A stretch of 64,000 nt of DNA, from positions 256,071,582-256,135,581 of the forward strand of contig CP136061.1 of NCBI GenBank assembly GCA_032622095.1, written 5' to 3'. The position numbers were made by a program, and so were the translations under genes. The notes below the pieces were generated by a model that was not told the origin of the DNA, made no database searches, and saw only the letters and a program-made list of their open reading frames with translations. Positions 33,750 to 43,381 of the stretch are shown here, in pieces. The stretch's first letter is position 1. Each line of letters begins with the position of its first letter. This DNA is from Siphonodentalium dalli (Eukaryota > Mollusca > Scaphopoda > Gadilida > Siphonodentaliidae).

Positions 33750-34720
33750 ATACGCAGTTATCCCATATTAAAGTGACGTGAAACACCCCGGTATGGTGAA
33801 CAAATATAAATGGAGTATAATCTTGCTCAAAGTAGTTATTTTATCAAATATTAAATTCAAACTCACAACACACACCGTCATTATTATATATTAATTAAAT
33901 TCAATGACACTCGATGGCGAAATCGTTTTCCTTAATTTATCGCCGATTGTTGAGTCCCGAATCGAGAAGTATATATTTACAATTTAGCGTAGTTCAAATA
34001 ATGTTTTCTCTGGAGTGGTACCGTCGATTTGCTTAAGATTTTCGGCGATGTAGTAGAATGCTACATTCCTCCAGTTGGCATACTGCCTAAATATTAACTT
34101 AACAGTTTAACGCACCCAAACAAGTCCATGATATGTCTTTAAATGTTAGCCACTAAGTTCACCAATCGCCTGTTGAACTGAAGCTTATAACCGAAACATT
34201 TCCCTTTATTTATCATGTTTAATCAACCTAACATTCCTTCGAATGAATAGTAGATTATAGTGATGTATCTGAATTGGATAATCCATTTAGTATAGGCACG
34301 GCCATCCTCTTCCGTTCTATCTATTTATTCGGATTTGGGTTTTACTGCTCATGGATCAAATCAATCCTAAAGTGTTGTGAAACACACTGGTAGGGTGATT
34401 AGATAGAATTGGAGAATAATCTTGCTTATAATCTTGATGTAATTTGTACAAATATTATATCCAAATAGACAACACACACTGCCATTCTTATATATTAATT
34501 AAATGCAGAGACTCTCGATGGCGAAATCATTTTCGTTAGTTTGTCGCCTATTGTTACGTCCCGAATCGCGAAGTAAATGTTTACAATTCAGCGTAGTTCA
34601 GACGGCGTTTTCTATGCAGTTGTGCGGTCGATTTGCTTTAGATTTTCGACGATGTTAGTAGAATGCTACATTCCTCCAGTTTGCATAGCGCCTGAGTACT
34701 AACTTATCAGTTTCTCACAT
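33750..34720. repeat. Two tandem head copies of repeat family H
   Basis: Two diverged copies about 600 bases apart (33750-34110 and 34350-34720) share AAAGTG(A/T)(C/T)GTGAAACAC, ATATTAATTAAAT, CTCGATGGCGAAATC, GTCCCGAATCG and AGAATGCTACATTCCTCCAG. The first part matches the head of the copy at 20752. The array and tail are missing. Confidence 0.65.
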
Positions 34721-36215
34721 CGGAACAAGTCAATAATAACGAACCAAAGCCTGACGCTTTGGGTCGTATTTTGACTATCTGATTTTGTGACGTCACCAAT
34801 TATTATCTAATACGACACTGCTGTTTTGAATTTCGCGACCGCTATTGTCGCACAGTAGATCGGTGGGCTTAATTCATTAATGTCGTAATAGGAACATCTT
34901 GTTACTGTGTCTTTCGATTACTGGTTTTGCAAATGAGAATTATGAATATTAGATTACAATGTAAGTTCATTCGTATCGTTAGTGTACCTTTTATTGAGAA
35001 AATAAGACACAACAAATAACTACACTATTGTGACTACAGTCTACACACATCGGGGCGAGTGAAAAGTGATGGAAATTCCTGATGTGATATATAATAAGAA
35101 TGTCATTACGAATTTACCGTTCTACTTTGCGATGGTGGGCCATTGAATGTACGGTGCGGTAGCCTGGTGTGCTGTGCGAAACGAAGTAACATATATTTAA
35201 TAAGTAATTCATTGTTATCATAAGGCTATATAGTGCATACATGCATGTGATAATCCATAAATATACTATTTACTGGAATCGAAAGGAAACACATAATTAT
35301 GAACAAAGCAGAAGATACATTCGTGCAGGTTCAGACGAACTCGGTCAAAGGGAAAAGTTACACGATGACGTTGTTCGTCGATTTTCGTTGAAATCGACAC
35401 AGTGACACATTTGAATGAAATGAACAGCTATGAAATGGACATGCTTCTCGGTATAGTATCTTCGCCGCAGTGCCCACCCAGCGTCAAGAAAAGAAATAAA
35501 TTGGTTAAATTCATTTTCCAGTTTCCCTGTCGACAAGGTATTTTCACTTTGATGTTGGTACCAGTAGTTTATAACCATGAATAGTCTAGCTGTCGATCAA
35601 GACTACCCGGAAATACGATTTGCCTAATTTATACTCGAAATTACGATTGGGGTCCATTCATTCGACGAACCCAGGAAATATAGCCTTATGTGAATCTTAT
35701 TTAATCTATAAACTGATTTTTATAAAAAAAAAAAGAAAAAGAAAAAAAAAAGGCACAGCTACCCTCACATGAGTGGTTTTGCTTTGGTTCGTTAATTACG
35801 CTAGCGTATGATCATATTATGTCTTTAACAATTCCCTCACTAATTTGATTAGCCAGCTGTTGTATGCATTATAATAGTCTATTATTCATTTGGAGGGGAA
35901 CTCAGGGAAAATGAGCAGATGACAGATGTACGTGAAGTTAATGCAAGTGCAGAAGAATTCAAATTCGTTGATAGGAAATGTTTAGATATAAAAACAAATG
36001 TTGTATTTGTGACCCAGAATATATAACCCATCTGTAACCGGTTCTCTACTGCAAGCAGATAATAATTCATATTAGTTGGCTGGGAATGTTGAACTTGTTA
36101 TATGATCAAACTTATCCACCATATTTTATTTGAAGTTTCAATAGTCGCATAACACGTGCGTATGACGATTGTACGATAAACAATTACTCAGGTTCCTGGT
36201 ATAGATAGCACTTAC
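34721..36215. other. Intron sequence, no confident features
   Basis: A poly-A-rich tract lies at about 35725-35750. Overlapping frames at 35345-35584 on both strands have no domain I know. Nothing else is supportable. Confidence 0.4.
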
Positions 36216-36289
36216 TGTCAATGCAAGAATTTCCTGTCCAGTACATCCACCATGGACATCCGCATATACGCATAACGTATTGAGGTTCA
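36216..36289 (-). CDS. Exon: second part of split EGF/EB-like module 2
   Basis: This 74-base exon has acceptor TTAATATAG, donor GTAAGT, starts in phase 2 and ends in phase 1. It encodes EPQYVMRICGCPWWMYWTGN ending SCID, which contains only the CxC pair and final cysteine of a module. The first three cysteines come from the exon at 44706-44607, whose phase-2 donor complements it through a serine codon. The unusual phase is what ties these two exons together. The intron between them is about 8.3 kb and holds the LTR retrotransposon. Confidence 0.82.
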
Positions 36290-38165
36290 CTATATTAATT
36301 ATATATAAATATTTTAGTTCAATATAATTATCGACGATATATTGGATTCGATGTAATGCTCAAAACAATCATTTAAAAGTGTAAGATTTTATATTGACAA
36401 ACTGCTCAATACATGCATTGTGTACACTATTTTTTCTCAATTAGGGCTCAGTTTGAATAGCTATTTAAATGAAAAAATGGTTATTGGTAGTTTATGTTAA
36501 ATATATGTTGAACATATTCTTACAGTGCTCGGATGATTTATTGGAATAAACATAGTTAATTCCGGCAGTTTGTTTTAAGAGACTGGTTGCGCCCACATGG
36601 AATTATACATGTTGCTGGAGATATAGTTTCATAAAGTCAATGCACATTCAGTTCTTAACAAAAATTTATATCACAAATTCAGTGGGTATTGTCATCATAC
36701 CTATTTTGTCAGTAACCGCTCAAATTAAAACACATTTCAAATGCTCTCTTCGAATGGGGGAGGGACATAAAAATCTGAAAAGTTACCAACAACAAAATGA
36801 AAGTAGTTTAGAAAATAAACTTTCTCTCAGACTGTTCTCTCTATCTGGAAAACCTTGAGTTTCTCATAACATGATCTTCATCGTAAATAGAATCTGAGCA
36901 ATTGTGGAGAGACAACAAAAACAATTGATTTAAATACATTTGAGAGGTTGAAAATATTATTTAATTTTTTGTCCCTTTCGGTTCCAAGAACTGCTAGAAT
37001 AACTAGTAATTTAACACAAAATTCCAATCACCAAATAGCTTATTGTGTGGGCGCTACGAGAGGAGACTTAAGTTGCATCACAATGTTGAGTTAGATTTTT
37101 AATTGCATAATATACCACCAAATATTATAATGAAGAATAAAGTAGTCACAATAATTCTAGCCCAATGAGATCAATTGTTGATATGCAGTGAGGTCCACCC
37201 AAGCAAAGATTAATCAACTTTAATTAGGCCACAGTGTTAAGATATATAGTGGTCAACGTTAAATTGTTTATGAACCTATGACACAGAACTCATCTCAGCC
37301 AAATGTTTCATTGATCAACAGGCATGACATGAAAAGTGTCAAACATAGAAAATTATTTATGGGTATTTGACATACTAAATGAAAATAATTAATTAATTAA
37401 ATTTCACGAACCAAGAATAATCAAGTCTCCTTGTATGATCTTGATATATGATATCATGGATATATGAGCTACACTTTTGGGAAACAAAGTATATTATACA
37501 GAAGTTCTTGTTACCTGAAAACAGTGGAATTTTAAATATTTTTCATGCAATAAAAGTAAAAGTAAATGAGGTTATAATATCCAATGAGTTAGTGGGTCTT
37601 AACTATGGTGTCACAATAATCAATTGTACCAAATTTGCATAAAGAAATTCCGTGCAGGTATTGAGAAAATTTCATTTTGAAATACCAGGAAATTTTGCAA
37701 AACGTGCTTCTGCTCCTTAATACAATGCCGACATGTAAGGGTAAAAAAACCGAGGACATTTGCTAACGCTATCGGTACGTCGTGTTTAGTCAACGGTCGG
37801 AAACACAATGAGGTACTGCCTGTCCAATAAGTTAACAATGGGTCACGATGTGACGCCATCCATGCAGACAATTAGCGAGTGGATAAGGCCGAACACACGG
37901 AACAACTCAGGTGTCCTGACGCAATTTCGTGTTAATCCATTCTGATCAGAGGTACGTGCTATCGAGTACTTTTGCTTAGGGATAAATCGATGTGATTTTC
38001 TTCGTTTGACCGCAGATCGGATGTGAAAGCTATATATATGGTGAGGTGTGCGCGCGCACGGCCGGCCTCTCTCGAAAATGGCGACCCGGCGAGGCGCGCA
38101 AACTCGGCCGAGCGTCCCGTCCGAAAGTCGACTGACGCCTCAAACAAATTGCCAAGTTTAAAGAT
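36290..38165. other. Intron sequence, no confident features
   Basis: AT-rich. Short frames at 36640-36858, 37448-37642 and 37620-37871 lack recognisable motifs. A GC-rich, CpG-containing patch lies at about 38040-38130. Confidence 0.4.
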
Positions 38166-38350
38166 GGATTATCTCTTTAAATAACAAATTTGAAAAAGAT
38201 GCGTGGGTATAAAATAATAAACGCTTCTATCAATTAATATTGATTTAATTTCCACTATTTTATTATGAAATGAGATGATTAATTGGGGCATTTTAGTTGT
38301 CTATTTTTAAAACAGACCATTCATGCGGTACCATATAGCGATAGAGTTCA

Positions 38351-39115
38351 TGTGCCAAGACAACCACAGGGACATAACTTTCAACCCGGGAAGAAGATAG
38401 GAAATCTCTGTCAGAGGGGCGCTCGATTACCACACATATCAGCGTCGCTGTTGACCACATCTAGATCACAAAAGTACTGAGCACCAAATCGAATTAGCGA
38501 GCGTCCATGCAATAACATAGGGAAATGATTTGTGGAGTAAACAGAACACGGTCTTGAGGATTATCAAGACCAGATGTATCGCCTAGAAAGCTACTGAAAC
38601 CAGGAGAGTTAATAGGACCCATGGGGAGATGACGATAACTCAATTACCCTAAGTACGATGAACCGACGCGCCGTGAAAATACACATGGCCGTCATTAGCA
38701 GACACTGGGTATTTTAGGAAGAAGAAGCCGACATGATAAAACAGTTCTAACCAGTTTCTATCTGACCAACACAAGCGATCATCACGAACCCTCGGACGCT
38801 TAGAAGAGCAGAGTGGAGCAATGGACGGAAATACAAGGTAAACATTATGCTCTTGTATTTCTAACAACGCCCCACTGATGCGCCGACGGAGGAAGAAGAA
38901 GAGCAGACGACAGGAAGATAAACTCAACCGGAACTCAACCGAGTAGAAGACAAGCAGATACATCCAACCTATGAAGACGGAAGAAGATCCCAACCCAAGC
39001 AGACGACAGGAAGAGAAACCCAGATACCGATGATTGAACATTATTGACTTTGTTATATATAAATAATCAAACCGTTCTGATAGCCTTAAGAGTTATATGT
39101 ACCCGTATTGGCACA
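38351..39115 (+). repeat. 5' LTR
   Basis: 765 bp, TGTGCCAA...TTGGCACA. A TATA-like TATATATAAA is at 39054-39063, only about 55 bases from the LTR end, implying a very short R-U5 if transcription starts about 30 bases further (inference). A GCAGACGACAGGAAGA motif occurs twice (near 38900 and 39000). The open frame on its minus strand (39041-38649) is not considered a gene. Confidence 0.95.
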
Positions 39116-39126
39116 TATCTCTTAAC

Positions 39127-39146
39127 TGGTGCCTTCGAGCCAGGAT
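39127..39146 (+). promoter_or_regulatory. Candidate tRNA primer-binding site
   Basis: TGGTGCCTTCGAGCCAGGAT starts 11 bases after the 5' LTR. The leading TGG complements the CCA end of a tRNA. I could not identify the tRNA with confidence. Confidence 0.5.
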
Positions 39147-39226
39147 CTGAACGCTAATCACAGACACAACGTGAAGCCAGAAGAAGAACAGTGTGCACAG
39201 AAACAGTGTGGGAAAATTCGCAAAAC

Positions 39227-39232
39227 GTGAGT
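39227..39232 (+). promoter_or_regulatory. Possible 5' splice donor in the leader
   Basis: AAC followed by GTGAGT lies 20 bases upstream of the gag ATG, the position of a retroviral-type major splice donor. The leader between the LTR and this site has no ATG. A matching acceptor may be at 43038-43039. Confidence 0.4.
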
Positions 39233-39251
39233 CTAATTGTTTATTATCATA

Positions 39252-40343
39252 ATGGCTACCCAACAACAACAACAATCAGTTGGTGTTCTCGCCCCATTGA
39301 CAGAGTCTATCAATTCTCAAATTGCTGCAATGGCCATGACTACGGTAACACAGGTAGTGACGTCATTTGACGGGGACCCCACGAAATACCACGGGTGGGT
39401 CAAGTCGATAGAAAAATGCGCGATCCTAACCGGCGCTAACGAAGCAAAGAAGCCCTATATGGCATTTCAGAGCGCGACGGGCCCCGTATCAGATTTTTTA
39501 CAAAGATATTTGGCCACGAATCCTAACGCCACGTGGCAAGACACAAAAACTGAATTATCTAGTCGATTTGCCGAGATAAATGACATTCAATTCGCCTTTT
39601 CGATGCTAAGAAAAATCAAGCAAAAACAAAACGAAAATTTACATGTGCTTGCCGAAAGGATTTTGGAGATCGCGATTGTGGCATACCGAGAGCAGCCCGG
39701 CGGGATCAACGCGGTTGAAGGCCAACTCGTAGGGTTTTATATTGACGCTTTAAGAAGCGACAGTTTGAAAATGAAGTTGATCAGGGATGCGCCGAAGACA
39801 CTAAAATTGGCAGCCGACATCGCCATGCGGGAAATGGGGATCCGACGGGTATTCAACCTACGAACGGGCCGCGAAAATTACAACGAAAACGAACCGGAAG
39901 CAATGGAAATCGATAGTTTCAGAAACAAACGCGCGAGAACAACCTGCGATATTTGCGCAAGCGATAACCACACGACCCGTGAACACCGATCACGCCCGAG
40001 ACAGGTGCATGTCGAAGCGGTGGTTAAACCACGAACAGTCGAATGTTGGACGTGTCAAGGTGACCATTTCGCTCGCGACTGCCCCTTTAAGACCGAAAAC
40101 CGAAGGCACGTATCTTGCTGGGGTTGCAATGGTAATCACTTGGCTAGAAATTGCCCCTCTAAATCCGGAGATTCGAAGCAGAGGCAATGGAACACGCCAG
40201 TAACGCCACCTAGGGGAATCCGCCGAGATCAGCCGAACCGATCACGTGACCTATCCCATGATACACCGCGTCACAGCCGGAGATATCCGACATTAAACGA
40301 ACCACCGCGACTAATGACCCCGCCCACATACGCAAAAAACTAA
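39252..40343 (+). CDS. gag: Gag polyprotein of LTR retrotransposon
   Basis: 363 residues from the ATG at 39252 (MATQQQQQ); the frame is open slightly further upstream but without an ATG. This is the structural protein that packages element RNA. The N-terminal 20 residues are glutamine-rich. Residues about 40-200 form the capsid-like region (WVKSIEKCAILTG, LQRYLATNPNATWQDTK, FSMLRKIKQKQNENLHVLAE), typical of Ty3-type gags. The C-terminal part is basic and holds two zinc knuckles, CWTCQGDHFARDC and CWGCNGNHLARNC (CX2CX3HX4C, one residue shorter than the common CX2CX4HX4C), after a degenerate third, CDICASDNHTTREH. The stop codon TAA directly follows a slippery AAAAAAC, coupling it to the protease frame. 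No inactivating lesion is visible. Confidence 0.95.
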   Translation: MATQQQQQSVGVLAPLTESINSQIAAMAMTTVTQVVTSFDGDPTKYHGWVKSIEKCAILTGANEAKKPYMAFQSATGPVSDFLQRYLATNPNATWQDTKTELSSRFAEINDIQFAFSMLRKIKQKQNENLHVLAERILEIAIVAYREQPGGINAVEGQLVGFYIDALRSDSLKMKLIRDAPKTLKLAADIAMREMGIRRVFNLRTGRENYNENEPEAMEIDSFRNKRARTTCDICASDNHTTREHRSRPRQVHVEAVVKPRTVECWTCQGDHFARDCPFKTENRRHVSCWGCNGNHLARNCPSKSGDSKQRQWNTPVTPPRGIRRDQPNRSRDLSHDTPRHSRRYPTLNEPPRLMTPPTYAKN

Positions 40344-40376
40344 GGAATCCTCTCATTGAGGCCACATGTGAGAGGA
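40334..40376 (+). promoter_or_regulatory. -1 ribosomal frameshift signal
   Basis: The heptamer A AAA AAC (40334-40340) is in the correct gag register (AAA AAC, then the TAA stop). Seven bases later comes a stem: T40348-T56 pairs with G68-A76 (CCTCTCA with TGAGAGG, extended by T-A and a T-G wobble), with an 11-base loop. Slipping back one base leads into the frame CTA AGG AAT, open through the protease. The site, spacing and stem length all match the retroviral gag-pro pattern. Confidence 0.9.
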
Positions 40377-41332
40377 AATTTAGTATCAACATTGTGGGGA
40401 ATCCCAGCTCGTGTTTAGTCAGAATAGGGAAAAATAAATATCGCTCATTAGTAGATAGTGGAGCGGAAGTATCATTGATTCACAAACGCGTCTATGACGC
40501 ATTACAGTTCCGACCAAAACTAACTAGGGAACACATCAACCTTAGCTCCGTGAATGGGAAGTCACTGGGCGTACTTGGTAGCGTGGAACTGACCTTCAGA
40601 ATGGCGAAACTAAAATTAACCCATAAATTTTATGTGGCGAATGATATGACCCGGAATATGATCTTGGGGAGGGATTGGTTGACCTCTCGGGGGGTCAGAC
40701 TATATTATGATCTGGGATGCCTCAAGGTCAGTGACGTGTACGTCCCATTGGAATCGGACGCGCACATAGCTTCCCTGCTGAGATTGACCAGCAAGGTTAG
40801 CTTAAAGCCCCAAACCTCAACTTTATGTATGGGAAAATCAAAAAACTTAGCTTCTCTTCACAAGTCGACATTAATAGAGGTTGCCCAAATCAAGATAGGT
40901 TACCTAGCATCAAAACCCGGTTTGGAGGTAAGGAAGTCGATTTCGGAACTAGGTAAAAGACATCAAGTCCCATTGCTACTTGTGAACAACACTAATAAAA
41001 CCGTTTATCTACGGCGCGGCAGTGTAGTTGGAAAATCAGTCACGTATGGACGAAGACGCAATCGTGCTGGGAAAGGTTATTGTCAAATAACATTACAGCA
41101 ACAGCCTAAATCATTTATGATGGTACACAAACACGTGAAACAGGCGAAACGCCAACAAGCAGCGAAATTTAACAAAAAGGCCACAGACACCAAATTCGAG
41201 ATTGGCGAGGCCGTCTATGTGAAGAATCATTTACGAAAAAGCAAACTTGAAAGCAAATGGAAACCCTACTTCCGCATAACCAAGCAAATAACGCCCGTTA
41301 CTTTCGAGTTAAGGAATCAATTAACTGGGTAA
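40340..41332 (+). CDS. pol: Protease plus PR-RT linker fused to integrase C-terminus (pol with deletion)
   Basis: Read by -1 frameshifting from gag. Residues about 35-45 carry the aspartic protease active site LVDSGAEVSLIH, and NMILGRDWL near residue 110 is the second conserved motif (ILGRDxL), so the retropepsin looks intact. A linker follows with VPLLLVNNTNKTVYLRRGSV, as found before reverse transcriptase in Ty3-type polyproteins. At about 41045-41105 it jumps to the last part of integrase: VKQAKRQQAAKFNKKATD, IGEAVYVKNH and WKPYFRITKQITPVTFELR, the GPY/F-like module. RT, RNase H and the integrase zinc and catalytic domains are missing. The frame stops at TAA 41330-41332, yet the family's sequence appears to continue in the same frame downstream. 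The product could supply protease activity but not reverse transcription. Confidence 0.9.
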   Translation, partial: LRNPLIEATCERKFSINIVGNPSSCLVRIGKNKYRSLVDSGAEVSLIHKRVYDALQFRPKLTREHINLSSVNGKSLGVLGSVELTFRMAKLKLTHKFYVANDMTRNMILGRDWLTSRGVRLYYDLGCLKVSDVYVPLESDAHIASLLRLTSKVSLKPQTSTLCMGKSKNLASLHKSTLIEVAQIKIGYLASKPGLEVRKSISELGKRHQVPLLLVNNTNKTVYLRRGSVVGKSVTYGRRRNRAGKGYCQITLQQQPKSFMMVHKHVKQAKRQQAAKFNKKATDTKFEIGEAVYVKNHLRKSKLESKWKPYFRITKQITPVTFELRNQLTG

Positions 41333-41926
41333 GTCACACAATCCCATGCTGAACATATGCGCAAAGCCAACCTGGAATGGGAAATCCCCAAAACTGACAA
41401 CAACAAGCGTGCTCAAACGTATGTTGTTCCCCCCGAAGACGAAGATAGCGACGTTCCTGCCCCTAACCCTGTGGGTGGGTCTTCTGGCGATGAAACAGAA
41501 CCATTACCAGATGATGTAATCGCTCGATATCGGAGACAATGTTCGGACTCCGATGACGAAGATGTCCCTTTAAGCGAGCTTAAGATGCGCTTACAGCGTA
41601 GGAAAACGCGACTCGCGCGCTCAGAGCCGCTACAAAACCCTGACTCGTCCATGGACGAGAGACCAGAGCCGAGTGCCAAGGCACGACGCGCTCCAGCGCC
41701 TCGTCGAAACGGGCGCAAAGTAACAAAGATGTTTACAAGTGATGACAGCTCAGAGGATGAGTTAATGGAAGTGGCCGCCATTGAACAAAACCCTCGTGAA
41801 TCTAGGCCCGTACCGGCCCCTCGCAAGTGTAAGCAGCTCATGAATGGAGCGAGCATCAACTTAATAGGCAAACCGTCGCTTCAAGCCCTGCTATCAGCGA
41901 TAATAATAGAGTGCTCGAAACAGTGA
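41333..41926 (+). pseudogene. Acidic/proline-rich tail of pol behind an in-frame stop
   Basis: In the same frame as the preceding pol segment, after the TAA, the sequence continues QSHAEHMRKANLEWEIPK, the usual end of the integrase GPY/F region, then an acidic, serine-rich extension (EDEDSDVPAPNPVGG, SDSDDEDVPLSE, SDDSSEDELMEV) mixed with basic proline motifs (RAPAPRRNGR, RPVPAPRK) to a stop at 41926. The first ATG after the stop is 41357, so the tail could be made separately (189 residues), or the stop could be a recent nonsense mutation or a readthrough site. Acidic tails after integrase are known in molluscan Ty3-like elements. No catalytic function is expected. Confidence 0.7.
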
Positions 41927-42113
41927 CCTGGGGTCCATTACAGAAGAAATGCGACCCTACCCTTAACTGGCTTATTGGCAAACCTAACCTGGCTTCGTAA
42001 ATGTTGAAAATAGTTAGCCCGACGCCCCAGACCGAATCGCGAATAAATAGTCATGTTCGGATCAATGACAGGTCGCGCGCCCCATGAAACCCGGCACGTA
42101 CGCATGGCGATTT

Positions 42114-42123
42114 AATAAATAAA
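42114..42123 (+). terminator. Possible internal poly(A) signal
   Basis: Overlapping AATAAA motifs (AATAAATAAA), about 190 bases after the acidic tail's stop. It could end a transcript before the 3' ORFs. No cleavage evidence is available from sequence alone. Confidence 0.35.
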
Positions 42124-42286
42124 GCTTTGAACTTTACAATCACGCGCCGAGAGATAACGAGCACCACGGCGACGTGCACACCGCCACCCTTAGGGTTACT
42201 ACGTTAAGCGAATCCCGCACAAATCAAGCGCGATCGAAAATATGCTCACGACTGACTTAGTGAACGAAAAAGTATTACCCCAATGA

Positions 42287-42577
42287 ATGGTAGAGATGGC
42301 CAGGGTGGTATTTTGCCCTAGTAACGTAGTTACAGTAGTAATTTTCATTATCTTGACCCACCGATTCTGGTGGAAATTTGTTAAACATCAGTTGCCAAGG
42401 TTAGCCATTATGTATAATAAGCAGTTAGACCAGCGACCTGAGGATATCCTGAATGCCGTGTTCAAAGAACCCATCGACGAAGCAATGGAGACGGATGCAC
42501 CAAAGCCGTCTGCGCTATTCCGGGACAACACTCAGGAACGCCTACATGTATATCCAATTATAGCCGTCAGAGGCTGA
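42287..42577 (+). CDS. Unrecognised 96-residue ORF in the element's 3' region
   Basis: From ATG 42287 (a second ATG three codons on). Residues about 7-26 (VVFCPSNVVTVVIFIILTH) are hydrophobic enough to span a membrane, followed by an aromatic/basic stretch FWWKFVKHQLPRLA and a hydrophilic tail with DEAMETDAPKPS. I recognise no family. Its place between pol and the 3' LTR is where some Ty3-type elements carry envelope-like or accessory genes, but it is too short to be an envelope. It may be a remnant or chance. Confidence 0.35.
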   Translation: MVEMARVVFCPSNVVTVVIFIILTHRFWWKFVKHQLPRLAIMYNKQLDQRPEDILNAVFKEPIDEAMETDAPKPSALFRDNTQERLHVYPIIAVRG

Positions 42578-43039
42578 CCACATCTGTGGCGGATTTGGAT
42601 TAGTATTAATTATGTATCGTATATTAATGTATTCCGAATTTCCTCCGTAATTATTGTTGCGCGGATATCAGAATCATTTGCATGTATATAGACATTTATG
42701 CATTTCATATATTTCAAATATTAATTGTTGCATAACGATGTCCAGGGTATTATAGTTGTATAATCATCAGAATGATTATAGCAAGCGTTGAATAGGGACT
42801 ATAAATCCCGACATTCAGTCATACGTTTTGATAATTGAAATCAATCACCCCGACTTATCTGGTGTTTAAACTGTTCGTCAACAAATCCATCTATATAATT
42901 AGTTGTAAATTCCATTTTCGTATTGGGCCGATCTGACGACCCTCAAGCGATACCTATAAATTGGAAAATTAACCATTGTGTATTCTGACTGTGTCATTTG
43001 TTCTCAAACCTCACACAAATATCCGTTTGAGTATTACAG

Positions 43040-43360
43040 GCTGACCATGGCGGTGGAACAAGGGTCGACCAGTTGTCAGAACCTACCCCATACTCGGACA
43101 TTGAGGACGAAAATACCTCGACGTCCGATGATGACGAAAATGACGACGCCATGAAATTTCAATCATAGTTTTACACCGAAAGAGTCACAGCCAGTGGGTC
43201 GGAGTTGTCTGAGAGACGCCCAGACGACCCGATCTACACGGAGACGACCGACATCGAACCAGCTATCCATCGCCGATGCCGCTGTTGCGAAACACTTCGA
43301 CGAATCATCGACCTGCTGCGCAGCGACGAATTGGACTTGCGATTTCAAGATCAACTTTAA
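43040..43360 (+). pseudogene. Broken accessory-like ORF before the 3' LTR
   Basis: A possible splice acceptor (TATTACAG, 43032-43039) is followed by ATG 43047 in strong context (GACCATGG). That frame ends after 35 codons. An overlapping frame is protein-like: VDQLSEPTPYSDIEDENTST, then DDDENDDAM, a TAG at 43166-43168, then on in the same frame through SELSERRPDDPIYTETTD, HRRCRCCETLRRIIDLLRS and LDLRFQDQL to TAA at 43358-43360. So one frameshift and one stop separate ATG, acidic part and cysteine/basic part. Function unknown. Confidence 0.35.
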
Positions 43361-43363
43361 ATC

Positions 43364-43381
43364 GAAAAAGTGAAGGAGTAA
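43364..43381 (+). promoter_or_regulatory. Polypurine tract
   Basis: GAAAAAGTGAAGGAGTAA lies directly against the 3' LTR, purine-rich but for three T. This is the expected primer for plus-strand synthesis. Confidence 0.75.

Noticed and set aside
35345-35584. Overlapping open frames on both strands
   Set aside because: No family resemblance and no splice sites in a phase compatible with the host gene.
38649-39041. 130-codon open frame on the minus strand of both LTRs
   Set aside because: It is identical in both LTRs because the LTRs are identical. It lies antisense to promoter DNA rich in GAAGAAGA and has no recognisable domain.
41413-41871. 152-codon open frame on the minus strand
   Set aside because: Shadow of the acidic pol tail, whose codon bias opens the opposite strand.
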